35,588 nt of DNA from Burkholderiales bacterium RIFCSPHIGHO2_12_FULL_69_20. GTDB lineage: Bacteria > Pseudomonadota > Gammaproteobacteria > Burkholderiales > Burkholderiaceae_C. Numbering within the stretch: the first letter of the stretch is position 1; every line of letters begins with the position of its first letter. Below the pieces are notes generated by a model. It saw only the letters and a list, made by a program, of their open reading frames with translations, made no database searches and had not been told where the DNA came from. The stretch covers positions 1 to 35,588 of the forward strand of contig MESD01000028.1 of NCBI GenBank assembly GCA_001770815.1. Direction: 5' to 3'. Shown here in pieces: positions 24,055 through 33,832 of the stretch. Made by a program: the position numbers and the translations under genes.

Positions 24055-24888
24055 TCAGTGGGCGCTGCGGCTGCGCCGCTGCAGCAGGCCGATGGCGGCC
24101 AGGCCGGCCAGGAACAGTGCATAGGTCTCGGGCTCGGGTACCGCGCTCACGCTGATCTGGCCGTCGAGCAGGGCCGATGCCTCCAGCGTGTGGCTGGCGC
24201 CAGCGCCCAGCGCCAGGCCGTCGGCCATCAGGCTGCTGTAGTGGCTGAGGCTGAACGACAGCACCTGGCCGATCTGGCTCTGGAAGCGCAACGAGAAGCT
24301 GCCGCTGCCGCCAGCCGGCAGGCCCTGCCAGCTGCCCAGGATCCGGCTGTCGGCGCCGCGCACCACCAGGTCGAAGGTGGTCAGCGCCTGCACGTCGGGG
24401 CCGGTGCTGGCAAACAGCGCATCGGCCACGCCGCTCACGTCCACCTGCACCGCGCTGCCCTCGGCCTCGCCGGTGGACAGGATGGCCAGTTCGGCCTCCA
24501 GCAGCACCGTGGTGCTGTCGTCGCTGCCGTCGAAGCGGCCGGCTGCATCGACGCCCAGCACGCTGATCGAGCCGGCCTGGAAGGCCGCCGAGGCCGGGTT
24601 CAGCGTGGTGTCCAGCGAGGCGCTGGCGCTCCACAGGTGGGTCAGCGTGCCAGCGGGTGTCAAGGTCTGGCTGACGTCGTTGCCGCCTGCGCCCAGCAAG
24701 TAGCCGCTGCCCGACAGGTCGTCGATGCCGGCGTCGACGGCGACGGCCTGGTCATTGACGCCGGCCAGCACGGCCAGCGAGCCGTTCACGCTGCCGGACA
24801 CCAGCGACAACGTGGCGGCCTGGGCCGCGGTGGCGCCCAAGGTGGCCAGCAAGGTGGCGAGCAGGGTCTTGGAGAAGTTCATGGTCAT
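24055..24888 (-). CDS. PEP-CTERM sorting-domain protein, function unknown
   Basis: A 277-residue secreted protein: signal peptide (TLLATLLATLGATAAQA), a low-complexity Ser/Ala/Gly-rich beta domain, and a PEP-CTERM end (VPEPETYALFLAGLAAIGLL then QRRSRSAH). The middle region (LTHLWSASASLDTTLNPASA, FSLRFQSQIGQVLSFSLSHY) looks like the surface-displayed beta-sandwich domains common in this class; no enzyme motif is visible. The ATG at 24888 is preferred over the one at 24882 because AGGA lies 6 bases upstream of it. It sits between the 5'-nucleotidase (25 bp upstream) and the metallophosphatase (45 bp downstream), so it is probably co-transcribed with them. Confidence 0.83.
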   Translation of the reverse strand: MTMNFSKTLLATLLATLGATAAQAATLSLVSGSVNGSLAVLAGVNDQAVAVDAGIDDLSGSGYLLGAGGNDVSQTLTPAGTLTHLWSASASLDTTLNPASAAFQAGSISVLGVDAAGRFDGSDDSTTVLLEAELAILSTGEAEGSAVQVDVSGVADALFASTGPDVQALTTFDLVVRGADSRILGSWQGLPAGGSGSFSLRFQSQIGQVLSFSLSHYSSLMADGLALGAGASHTLEASALLDGQISVSAVPEPETYALFLAGLAAIGLLQRRSRSAH

Positions 24889-24913
24889 GGTCGGTCCTGG
24901 TTTCAGTTCGGAG

Positions 24914-26827
24914 TCACTGCTTGACGATGCGGTTCTGCGGGCCCGGGGCCACGCCGCCGGGGGTGGCCAGCAGGTAGGCCTCGAAGGCGTCGAGGTCGAC
25001 CGCGCCGCCCAGGCGCTGGCTGCCTTGCACCAGCACGCCGAAGGCATCACCACCGTCGGCCAGGAAGCTGTTGACGGTGACGCGGTAGGCGGCAGCCGGG
25101 TCGACCGCGGCGCCGTTCAGGGTCATCGCCACCACGCGGCTGTTGCAGGCCCCGGCCGCGCTGTAGGCGTACTGAAAGCCGGCCGACACCTGCAGGATGC
25201 GGTTGAAGCCGCCCTGGCCGTTGCAGCCGCTGAACTGGGTTTCCAGCAGCGTCTTGATCTGCGCGCCGGTCAAGGTCATCGTCACCAGCGAGTTGCCGAA
25301 GGGCTGCACGGTGAAGGCGTCGCCATAGGTCACCAGGCCGCCTGCATTGAACGGCAGATCGGCGCGGATGCCACCCGGGTTCATGAAGGCCACCACCGCC
25401 TGGCCGGTGCCGGCGTCGCGGGTGGCGGCCAGCTGCGCATCGGCGATCACGTCGCCCAGCGCCGACTCGCCGGCGGCGTTGTTGTTGCGGCTGATGGCCT
25501 GCGTGATGGTGCCGATCACGCGGGCCTTGGGCACGGCGGCCAGGCTGTCGTAGTGCGCCACCAGATCGGTCAGCGCCGGGTCTTCGGCGGTGGTGGCGCC
25601 GGTGCCGGTGGTCAGGATGGTGGCCGCCACGGCGCTGACATCCTTGCTGCGGGTGTCGATGGTCAGGTCGATGTCGCCCAGGTTGCGGGCGTACTGGCCC
25701 GACGAGGTCACCCGCACCGGCTTGCCGTCACGGTTGTTCAGCAGGCAGTTGTAGGCCTGGTGGGTGTGGCCGGTGACGACCAGGTCGACCTCGGCGTCGA
25801 GGCGGGCGACGATGTCGACGATCGGGCCCGACACGCCACTGCAGCTGGCCAGCGAGCCGCTGCCGAAGCCGCCTTCGTGGATCAGCACCACCACGCTCTT
25901 GATGCCTAACGCGCGCAACTGCGGGATGAGCGCGTTGACGGTGTCGGCCTCGTCGGCAAACTGCAACCCGGCCACGCCCGACGGCGACACGATGGTGGGC
26001 GTGCCTTCGAGCGTCATGCCGATGAAGGCGACCTTGTTGCCCAGAAAGTCCTTCACGCCATAGGCCGGCAGCAGCGTCTTGCCGGTGCTGGCCTCGGTCA
26101 CGTTGGCGGCCAGGAAGTCGAAGCGGGCACCAGCGAAGTGGCCGTTGCGCTGGTCCTGCGGCAGGCCCAGGCCCGAGTACGGATCGCTGGGGTGATTGCC
26201 GCCACGCTGCATGCGCAGCAGCTCGGCCTTGCCTTCATCGAACTCGTGGTTGCCCACCGCGTTGAAGTCGATGCCGATGCGGTTCATCGCCTCGATGGTG
26301 GGCTCGTCCTTGAACAACGCCGATGTCAGCGGACTGGCGCCGATCATGTCGCCGGCCGAGACCACGGCATGCATCGCATTGGCCGCCTTCAGCGCCTGGA
26401 TTCTGGTGGACAAGCGTGCCACGCCCGGGTTGCTGCTGGAGCCTTCACCGGCCTTGAGGGTGCCGTGGAAGTCGTTGAAGGTGATCAGCTTGACCTTCAG
26501 CGTGGTGCCGATGGCCGACTGGCGCGCGGCCAGCAGCAGGCGGGCGCGTTCGATGGGCTTGAGCTGGCCGCTGCGCTGCATCGCCATCGTCACGCTGGTG
26601 ATGTGCGACAGGAAGGCCGCCTGGTTGCCCCAGGGTGACTCATCGGCGATGCGGTCGTCCACCGACACGCCATCGGCGCCGCAGCGGTTGGGCACTGCCG
26701 TGGCCAGGCTGCCCAGCAAGACGGTGCCGTCCACGCTGCCGGGGCTGCAGGACGCGGCCTGGGCGGGCGCTGCAGCCAGCAGCGACAAGAGGGAAGTGAC
26801 GGCCAGGGCGGCCAAGGTCTTGCGCAT
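24914..26827 (-). CDS. Secreted 5'-nucleotidase / UshA-family phosphatase
   Basis: Hydrolyses nucleotides (and, in UshA, UDP-sugars) in the periplasm or outside the cell, giving nucleosides and phosphate. The 637-residue product has a signal peptide (about 1-25). An insertion of about 90 residues precedes the metallophosphoesterase domain, which starts LITFNDFHGTL (Asp119, His121). AGDMIGASP, VGNHEFDEG, IHEGGFGSG and VVTGHTHQAYN complete the metal site. The C-terminal nucleotide-binding domain has FMNPGGIRADL, the aromatic-loop segment TYGDAFTVQPFGNSLVTMTL and VNSFLADGGDAFGVL. An in-frame extension upstream of 26827 lacks a signal peptide and was rejected; AGGA stands 10 bases before the chosen ATG. 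It lacks a PEP-CTERM tail, ending GPQNRIVKQ, but is flanked by two PEP-CTERM genes. Confidence 0.92.
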   Translation of the reverse strand: MRKTLAALAVTSLLSLLAAAPAQAASCSPGSVDGTVLLGSLATAVPNRCGADGVSVDDRIADESPWGNQAAFLSHITSVTMAMQRSGQLKPIERARLLLAARQSAIGTTLKVKLITFNDFHGTLKAGEGSSSNPGVARLSTRIQALKAANAMHAVVSAGDMIGASPLTSALFKDEPTIEAMNRIGIDFNAVGNHEFDEGKAELLRMQRGGNHPSDPYSGLGLPQDQRNGHFAGARFDFLAANVTEASTGKTLLPAYGVKDFLGNKVAFIGMTLEGTPTIVSPSGVAGLQFADEADTVNALIPQLRALGIKSVVVLIHEGGFGSGSLASCSGVSGPIVDIVARLDAEVDLVVTGHTHQAYNCLLNNRDGKPVRVTSSGQYARNLGDIDLTIDTRSKDVSAVAATILTTGTGATTAEDPALTDLVAHYDSLAAVPKARVIGTITQAISRNNNAAGESALGDVIADAQLAATRDAGTGQAVVAFMNPGGIRADLPFNAGGLVTYGDAFTVQPFGNSLVTMTLTGAQIKTLLETQFSGCNGQGGFNRILQVSAGFQYAYSAAGACNSRVVAMTLNGAAVDPAAAYRVTVNSFLADGGDAFGVLVQGSQRLGGAVDLDAFEAYLLATPGGVAPGPQNRIVKQ

Positions 26828-26883
26828 GGGGTGAGTTCCTGAAATCGGCAGTTTGAAAAAATAACGGGCAGGCAGTGCGTGCT

Positions 26884-27603
26884 TCAGGCCCGGCGGCGGG
26901 CCAGCAGGCCGGCCGCGGCGAGGCCGGCGAGCATCAGCACGACGGTTTGCGGCTCGGGCACGGCGCTGACGCTGATCGACAGCGTCGGGCCAGCCCACGT
27001 GCTGTTGTTGAAGCCGGCGTAGGTGGCGGCCACGCCGGGGTTGCCTTCGTACAGCGCCAGCGTCACCAGGGCGTCGGTGGCGATGTCGCCGGCCAGCGCC
27101 ACACCGCCCGCAGCGTTGTTGCCGCCGCGCGTGTAGAGGGCGTGTGTCTCGACCGCGCCGGTGGCGGTCTCGGTGAAGGTGTAGCCCGTCACCATCTGCG
27201 CCGCCGGATCGGCGAGCGGGTAGGTCAGCGGGCTGGGCGCCACCAGGCTGACTGTGTCGTCCGTGCTGAACGCCACCACCACGTTGCCGTCGGTGGTGAA
27301 GCCGGCGTTCGACTGCGTGAGTAGCAGCGACACGCTGTCGACCTGCCAGCCCCCGGCGCCGTACTGGCTGTCGAAGCCGGCCTTCAGGCCGGCCAGGTCG
27401 AAGCGCGCGACGCCATAGGACGCAAAGCTGCCGTTGTCGCTGCCCTCGATGTTGAAGAAGGCCAGGCCGCTGCTGCCGGTGCGCACGCCGCCGGGTTGCA
27501 CGGTGGCGTTCTGGTGGGCTTCGACTTCGGCGGCCTGCACGGCTTGTGGGGCCTGCGCGGCCAGGCCGACGAACAGGGCGGTGATGATGGCGCTGGGTTT
27601 CAT
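26884..27603 (-). CDS. PEP-CTERM protein with adhesin-like beta domain
   Basis: A 239-residue secreted protein: signal peptide (about residues 1-23, ending AVQAA), a beta-rich domain and a PEP-CTERM end (VPEPQTVVLMLAGLAAAGLL then ARRRA). The sequence between (FASYGVARFDLAGLKAGFDS, WQVDSVSLLLTQSNAGFTTD, LVTLALYEGNPGVAATYAGF) resembles the DNRLRE-type beta-sandwich, with its phrase ARFDL and then VDSVSLLLTQ, found in surface proteins. Function unknown. It lies 64 bp after the nuclease and 56 bp before the 5'-nucleotidase on the same strand. Confidence 0.83.
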   Translation of the reverse strand: MKPSAIITALFVGLAAQAPQAVQAAEVEAHQNATVQPGGVRTGSSGLAFFNIEGSDNGSFASYGVARFDLAGLKAGFDSQYGAGGWQVDSVSLLLTQSNAGFTTDGNVVVAFSTDDTVSLVAPSPLTYPLADPAAQMVTGYTFTETATGAVETHALYTRGGNNAAGGVALAGDIATDALVTLALYEGNPGVAATYAGFNNSTWAGPTLSISVSAVPEPQTVVLMLAGLAAAGLLARRRA

Positions 27604-27667
27604 GGTCGGGTTTCCGTTCAATGTGGTGGGGATTCGGGGGGGCAGTGGCTGAAGGGGGGGCGACGGC

Positions 27668-29125
27668 TCAGTGACCTGGTAGGCCACTGGCGCGACCGCG
27701 TGCGGCGACACCCAGCAGCGCCAGGCCGCCGACCATCAGCGCCCAGTTGCCGGGCTCGGGCACGGCCGGGATGCTCACGTCCACCCACACCGCCTTGTGG
27801 TCCGAACTGGCCAGGTTGGCGTACAGGCTGGGGTTGCGGAAGGTGCCGACCAGGTCGAACAAGTCGCCGGTGTTGTTGGCCACGCCGGTGTCGGGATCGA
27901 CCGGCCAGAAGACGCCGGCGCCGTGGATGGCCAGGTTGGCCGACGGCAGCACGTAATCGACCCGCAGGTTGCCGGGGGCCGAGTCGCTGAAGTCGGCGGT
28001 GTCCTGCGACGGATCGCCCAGGTGGCTGGCGTTGGCGCTGCCGTTGTTGCTGGGGTAGCCGGCGGCGGCCGTGCCACCGGCCGACGAGGGCGTGACCCCG
28101 GTGTTGACCAGCGGGTGGTTCAGCAACTGGCCGATGGCGTTGTAGGCCTGGCCACCGACGATGCCCTTGAAGCTGTCGCCGTCCAGCGGGTCGGCGTTGT
28201 AGTCGCCGGCAATCACGAACTTCGCGCCGGCCGCCAGGCCGCCGGTGCCGCCCTGGTCGTCGTAGAGGTAGTCGGCGCCGCTCACGTAGTCGGCCCAGAA
28301 GCGGATCTCGTCGTGGTTGCGCTTGCCGTTGCGGTCTTCGGCGCCGTCGAAGGTGGGTGGGGTCGGGTGCGCGGTCAGGAAGTGCACGTCCTGGCCGTTG
28401 ATGCGCACGGTCACATCGACATGGTTCTTCGACGACAGGCGCAGGTTGGCCGTCTCGTCGGCCGAGTAGAAGTTGTACAGGTTGTTGCCACCGGCCACCG
28501 GGTCGTTGGTCAGCAGGTTGCCGGGCATGTCCTTCCACTTGAAGGTCTGGAAGCTGCGCACGCCGACGATCTCGTACTTCGAGTAGATCGTCATGCCGTA
28601 TTGGCCCGCATAGTTGCCGAAGCCCCAGGCGTCGTCGCCGCCGGCCACCACGCCGTTGTTGTTCAGGTCGTAACCCGAGGCCAGGCCGGTGTTGGTGTTG
28701 GGCGTGTACCGGTAGGCGTACTGCAGCGCCGCCGTGCTGCCGCGCACCGCGTTGCCGTGCGCGGCCGAGAGGAAGTTGTCCTGAAAGCGCTGGGCAGCCT
28801 GGCTGGCATAGCCCAGCGGCATGGCCAGGCTGCTGGCGCCGGCGGTGCCGGCCAGGTCGAAGTCGAACTCGTTGACCAGCAGCACGTCGGCATCGACGCG
28901 TTGCAGGATCTCGGCCACGTTGTGGGCCTGCAGGATGCGACGGCCCGTCGGATCGGCCAGGCTGGCGCCGGCCGGGTTGGCCAGATCGGCCAGCAGTTGC
29001 CCGGCGGCATCGCGGTTGAGCGACGCATTGAAGGTCGCGAAGCGCACCGCCGTGGTGTCGGCGGCAGCCGGTGCGGCGGCGGCAAGCGCGGCGGTGGCGA
29101 GGATCGCCCAAGAATGCAGATGCAC
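27668..29125 (-). CDS. Secreted endonuclease/exonuclease/phosphatase with PEP-CTERM tail
   Basis: Extracellular nuclease or phosphodiesterase of the EEP superfamily, 485 residues. A signal peptide spans about residues 1-24. Catalytic motifs are VRFATFNASLN (Asn), VLLVNEFDFD (metal-binding Glu), HFLTAHPTPP, FVIAGDYNADP (Asp/Asn pair) and the terminal SSDHKAVWVDV (Asp-His). Long insertions with DLNNNGVVAGGDDAWGFGNY (possibly calcium-binding) are usual in the large secreted members. The end is a PEP-CTERM signal: VPEPGNWALMVGGLALLGVA then a basic tail. Translation starts at GTG 29125, chosen because AGGAGG stands 6 bases upstream; earlier in-frame starts add no signal peptide. In the phosphate context it would degrade extracellular DNA and feed the 5'-nucleotidase encoded two genes on. 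Confidence 0.9.
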   Translation of the reverse strand: MHLHSWAILATAALAAAAPAAADTTAVRFATFNASLNRDAAGQLLADLANPAGASLADPTGRRILQAHNVAEILQRVDADVLLVNEFDFDLAGTAGASSLAMPLGYASQAAQRFQDNFLSAAHGNAVRGSTAALQYAYRYTPNTNTGLASGYDLNNNGVVAGGDDAWGFGNYAGQYGMTIYSKYEIVGVRSFQTFKWKDMPGNLLTNDPVAGGNNLYNFYSADETANLRLSSKNHVDVTVRINGQDVHFLTAHPTPPTFDGAEDRNGKRNHDEIRFWADYVSGADYLYDDQGGTGGLAAGAKFVIAGDYNADPLDGDSFKGIVGGQAYNAIGQLLNHPLVNTGVTPSSAGGTAAAGYPSNNGSANASHLGDPSQDTADFSDSAPGNLRVDYVLPSANLAIHGAGVFWPVDPDTGVANNTGDLFDLVGTFRNPSLYANLASSDHKAVWVDVSIPAVPEPGNWALMVGGLALLGVAARGRASGLPGH

Positions 29126-29489
29126 GGAAACCTCCTGAACGCCGATGGACACACCGGCCCGGTGCGGCCGCGCTGCGAAGCGCACGGCTCAGTGCAGGAT
29201 GGTCGCGTGCAACGGTGACAGGGCATGCGGCATCGAGCGATGCCGGCCACGGTCCGATCGGATCATGCTCGGGGTGCCCACCGCGTGCGCCGGCTATGCG
29301 GCGCGCGCCGGATCGGCCGCCAGGGGCAGCGGGTCAGGGTTCCAGGCGGCGACCTGGTGTTCGTCCTCCCGGCCCTGTGCATCGCCGACCCGGGTTGGCC
29401 CCGGTACAGCCCTTGACCGTCACGAAGTCGTCGGGCACGCCGTCCGGCGCCATGGCCGGATCAATCCGAAGGCCGGTGATGCGCCAGGT
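29126..29489. other. 364-bp intergenic region, promoter of the nuclease block
   Basis: No convincing gene. It holds a single PhoB-like half site on the minus strand (CTGTCAC, 29215-29221), a palindrome at 29228-29245, and a minus-strand frame of about 40 codons near 29330-29450 (it reads PDDFVTVKGCTGAN in part) that could be a decayed gene end. I could not assign that frame. Confidence 0.4.
29228..29245. promoter_or_regulatory. 18-bp palindrome upstream of the nuclease gene
   Basis: CGGCATCG-AG-CGATGCCG, perfect 8-bp arms, 103 bp upstream of the nuclease start and adjacent to a PhoB-like half site. It has the size of a dimeric regulator's operator, but no regulator gene is nearby. Confidence 0.35.
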
Positions 29490-30059
29490 TCAGTCGACCT
29501 TGTAGGCCGAGAAGGCGGCGTCGACCGGCGTCGCGAAAGCATGGTTGCTGTAGTTGCTGAGGGTCTTCACGGCGATGGCCAGGACGATGTAGAGAACGTC
29601 CTTTTCCTGGAAGCCGGCGCCCAGGAAGGCTTGCACGGCGGCGGCGTCGGGGCGCCCCTGGGTCTTGACCATCTCGGCCGTCAGCGCATACAGCGCAGCC
29701 AGCCTGGCATCGGCAATCGGCTGTCCGGCGCGAATGGCCTTCAGCACCTCGGCGGGCACGCCCGACTTCTTGTCCGCGATCATGCTGTGAGCCGCCGTGC
29801 AATAGGTGCAGCCGTTGACCTGGCTGACGGCCAGGAACACCACCTCCTGCTCGGCCGGCTTCAGGCCCGATTCCGAGCGGAACAGCGCGTAGCCGTGCAG
29901 GTAGGTGCTCAACACGGCCGGCGCGTTGACCATGTTGGCGTACATGTTGGGGATGAACCCGACCGCCTTGACGGCCTGGTCCAGCAGCGCCTTCTGGACG
30001 TCATTGGCCGAGGCAAGGTCGACGGGGTGCAGGTTGTGCAGGATGGGTGTGGCGGACAT
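29490..30059 (-). CDS. Carboxymuconolactone decarboxylase / AhpD-like protein
   Basis: A 189-residue all-helical protein of the AhpD/CMD superfamily. The redox motif is CTYCTAAH (Cys84, Cys87, His91), preceded by the usual EQEVVFLAVSQVNG helix. VGFIPNMYANM and AFLGAGFQEKDVLYIVLAIA are typical of the peroxidase-related group. Members with CxxC-x3-H act as thiol peroxidases or are of unknown substrate. AAGGAA lies about 9 bases before the ATG. It stands alone between the nuclease block and the mercury operon; codon use does not set it apart. Confidence 0.88.
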   Translation of the reverse strand: MSATPILHNLHPVDLASANDVQKALLDQAVKAVGFIPNMYANMVNAPAVLSTYLHGYALFRSESGLKPAEQEVVFLAVSQVNGCTYCTAAHSMIADKKSGVPAEVLKAIRAGQPIADARLAALYALTAEMVKTQGRPDAAAVQAFLGAGFQEKDVLYIVLAIAVKTLSNYSNHAFATPVDAAFSAYKVD

Positions 30060-30242
30060 GGATGGCGTTCCTTCGGGTGCGGGGTGGCGGGTGCCTGGTG
30101 GCTGTTGGGCGGCCGGCAAGCGCCGACCGCTCGAAGCATGCTAGGACCGCCGGCACCGACGGCCGATACCGCCCGTCGCCCATGCATGACTGCGCGTCTT
30201 GCCATTGCCCGGACCGGCCAGCCCGGCTTCGGGTGCGTCGAT

Positions 30243-30262
30243 GGCGACAGGCCGTTGTCGCC
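30243..30262. terminator. Hairpin downstream of merA
   Basis: 7-bp stem GGCGACA/TGTCGCC with a 6-base loop, 39 bp after the merA stop, followed by a second imperfect repeat (AACCG to CGGTT, 30263-30285). No T-run. The rest of the 241-bp gap 30060-30300 shows nothing else. Confidence 0.4.
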
Positions 30263-30300
30263 AACCGTTGGCCATGACCGGTTGCAGATCAGTGCCGGGC

Positions 30301-32036
<1,736 letters not shown>

Positions 32037-32049
32037 GATGAGATCCTGA

Positions 32050-32406
32050 TCAGTAGAACAACGGAAGGACGTAGGGAAATCCGACCGCGACGAGCACCAG
32101 CGCGGCAATGAGCCAGAAGACGGTCTTGTAGGTCGTGCGCACCTGCGGGATCGCGCACACCTCCCCCGGCTTGCAGTCTTGCGCCGGTCTGAAGATGCGG
32201 CGCCAGGCGAAGAACATGGCCACCAGCGCGACGCCGATGAACAGGGGGCGATAGGGCTCCAGGATCGCCAGATTGCCGATCCAGGCACCGCTGATGCCGA
32301 GCGTCACCAACACCAGTGGCCCCAGGCAACAGGTCGATGCCAGCAGCGCGGCCAAGCCACCGGCGAGGAGTGCGGGCCTGGACGAGGATGAGGCGTCATT
32401 CATCAT
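32050..32406 (-). CDS. merT: Mercury uptake membrane protein MerT
   Basis: Inner-membrane protein that carries Hg2+ from MerP to MerA. The 118-residue product has three hydrophobic helices, the membrane cysteine pair [14 protein letters not shown] (Cys26-Cys27), the conserved [20 protein letters not shown] and the cytoplasmic pair CKPGEVC before the third helix. The first of two adjacent ATGs (32406) was chosen. It is the first gene after the mer promoter. Confidence 0.95.
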   Translation of the reverse strand: MMNDASSSSRPALLAGGLAALLASTCCLGPLVLVTLGISGAWIGNLAILEPYRPLFIGVALVAMFFAWRRIFRPAQDCKPGEVCAIPQVRTTYKTVFWLIAALVLVAVGFPYVLPLFY

Positions 32407-32437
32407 GGGATTTGCCTGTGAGTGCATCAGATGGGTT

Positions 32438-32468
32438 AGCCTATGTCCGTACCCAAGTACGGAGTCAA
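32438..32468 (-). promoter_or_regulatory. merT promoter with MerR operator
   Basis: Minus strand: -35 TTGACT (32468-32463), a 19-bp spacer holding the perfect dyad CCGTAC-TTGG-GTACGG (32462-32447), and -10 TAGGCT (32443-32438). The over-long 19-bp spacer is the hallmark of MerR-activated promoters, where MerR bound to Hg2+ untwists the DNA. Confidence 0.92.
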
Positions 32469-32473
32469 ACGAC

Positions 32474-32986
32474 ATGCATCAAAGCCGCACCAATGAAGCC
32501 TCGAGCGCGCTGACGATCGGCGTCCTGGCGCAGTTGGCGGGTGTGGGCGTCGAGACCATTCGCTACTACCAGCGGCGCGGACTGCTGAGCGAGCCTGCGC
32601 GCGCCTACGGCAGCATCCGCCGCTACGGCGCGGCTGACATCGCACGTCTGAACTTTGTCAAGCGCGCGCAGCAATTGGGATTCAGCCTGGACGAGGTCGC
32701 TGAATTGCTGCGCCTCGATGACGGGGCCCACTGCGATGACGCCCGCGCGCTTGCCGAGATCAAGTTGGTCGATGTGCGGCGAAAACTCGACGACCTGCGG
32801 CGGATCGAGGCGGTGCTGGCAGCGCTGGTGCAGCGATGCTGCGCACCCCCCGGCGACGTGACTTGCCCCTTGATCGCTGGCCTGCAATCACCGCAAGGCC
32901 TGGCAGCCGATATCGATGGCTTGATGGCAGCAAGCGCGTTGACCCGCGAGCACCGCAGCGCGGCGATCCGGCGGCGCAAGACCTGA
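32474..32986 (+). CDS. merR: Mercury-responsive regulator MerR
   Basis: Represses and, with Hg2+, activates the divergent merTPA promoter. The 170-residue product has the MerR helix-turn-helix ([20 protein letters not shown], then QRRGLL), the wing ([14 protein letters not shown]) and the dimer helix. The three Hg-binding cysteines are Cys87, Cys122 and Cys131, spaced 35 and 9 apart exactly as in Tn21 MerR. The tail after CPLIAGL is about 25 residues longer than usual. GGAG precedes the ATG at 32474 by 9 bases. It starts 6 bp after the operator-promoter region. Confidence 0.95.
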   Translation: MHQSRTNEASSALTIGVLAQLAGVGVETIRYYQRRGLLSEPARAYGSIRRYGAADIARLNFVKRAQQLGFSLDEVAELLRLDDGAHCDDARALAEIKLVDVRRKLDDLRRIEAVLAALVQRCCAPPGDVTCPLIAGLQSPQGLAADIDGLMAASALTREHRSAAIRRRKT

Positions 32987-33113
32987 GGTGCCAGTGGTTC
33001 GGGGCCCCGAGCCTGGACCACGCTTGTACGTTGTGAAGGCCAATCGCCATGCCACGTCGCCACGGCACGACGGCATCTCGGCATCACGGTGCGCAGCCTG
33101 TGCCGGTCGCAGT

Positions 33114-33740
33114 TCAGCGCCGGTCCTGCCCGCGTGAGCCCAGATCGTGCACCACCAGACCCTCCATCGGCCCCGCGGCTGCCCGCCAGGGCTGCTCGGC
33201 GATCGCCTGACGGGCAACCTGCAAGCCCGCCTGCCAACGGGTCTGGATGCGTGCGGTGTTGAAGTCCATGTCCTTGGTGTGGTCCTCGTCCGGCAGCCGC
33301 GGGGCCACCAGGCGCATCAGGTGCATCACGGTGCCGCTGCCGTAGCTGGCCATCTCGCGCAACTCGGGCCGTGCCAGCGCGGCGGCGGGCAGTTCACGCG
33401 TGAGTTCGCGCACGATGTGGCGCAGCTGATGGATCTGCGCCTGGCGTCGCACATGGCTGTCCACCCGGCTGGCGAACTGGATGTCCTTCTGCCGGCCGCT
33501 GTCCTGCCACATGCTGCGCGGCGCCGCACCTTTCGGTTGCCACAGCTGCACCGCAAATACGAGCGCGCTGCGGCGCGGGTTGTCGTCGAACACCGCTTCG
33601 ACGGGCGTGTTGGAGCAGATGCCACCGTCCCAGTACAGCTCGTCGTCGATGCGCACGGGCGCAAACGCTGGCGGCAGCGCCCCGGAGGCAAGCACATGGC
33701 GCAGATCGAGGACCTCATCGCGGCTGTCGAAACAGCGCAT
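33114..33740 (-). pseudogene. Patatin-like phospholipase, N-terminally truncated remnant
   Basis: C-terminal 208 or so residues of a patatin-family protein (DUF3734 type). The frame keeps MRCFDSRDEV, HVLASGALPPAFAPVRID, the catalytic-Asp motif YWDGGICSNTPVEAV and the long C-terminal domain (SMWQDSGRQKDIQFASRVDS, RQAQIHQLRHIVRELTRELP). The first half, with the GxSxG nucleophile elbow and the oxyanion loop, is absent. Recognisable sequence begins about 33758, and no homologous piece is found upstream in other frames before the selenoprotein gene at 33833. The deletion junction lies close to 33760. It cannot hydrolyse lipids as it stands. Between merR and this remnant (32987-33113) I see nothing. 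Confidence 0.8.
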
Positions 33741-33832
33741 GTGGACGTCATCGCCCCCTGAGCAAACCCTCGGCGCCCCTGCACCGGCGCCAGCCAAGGG
33801 CTTGCGGTGGGCGCCAGGTGACCAAGGCGGCT

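Noticed and set aside
29419..29434. GTCAC and GTCGG 11 bp apart as a Pho box
   Set aside because: It points away from both flanking genes (both minus strand) and lies in a possible decayed coding segment.
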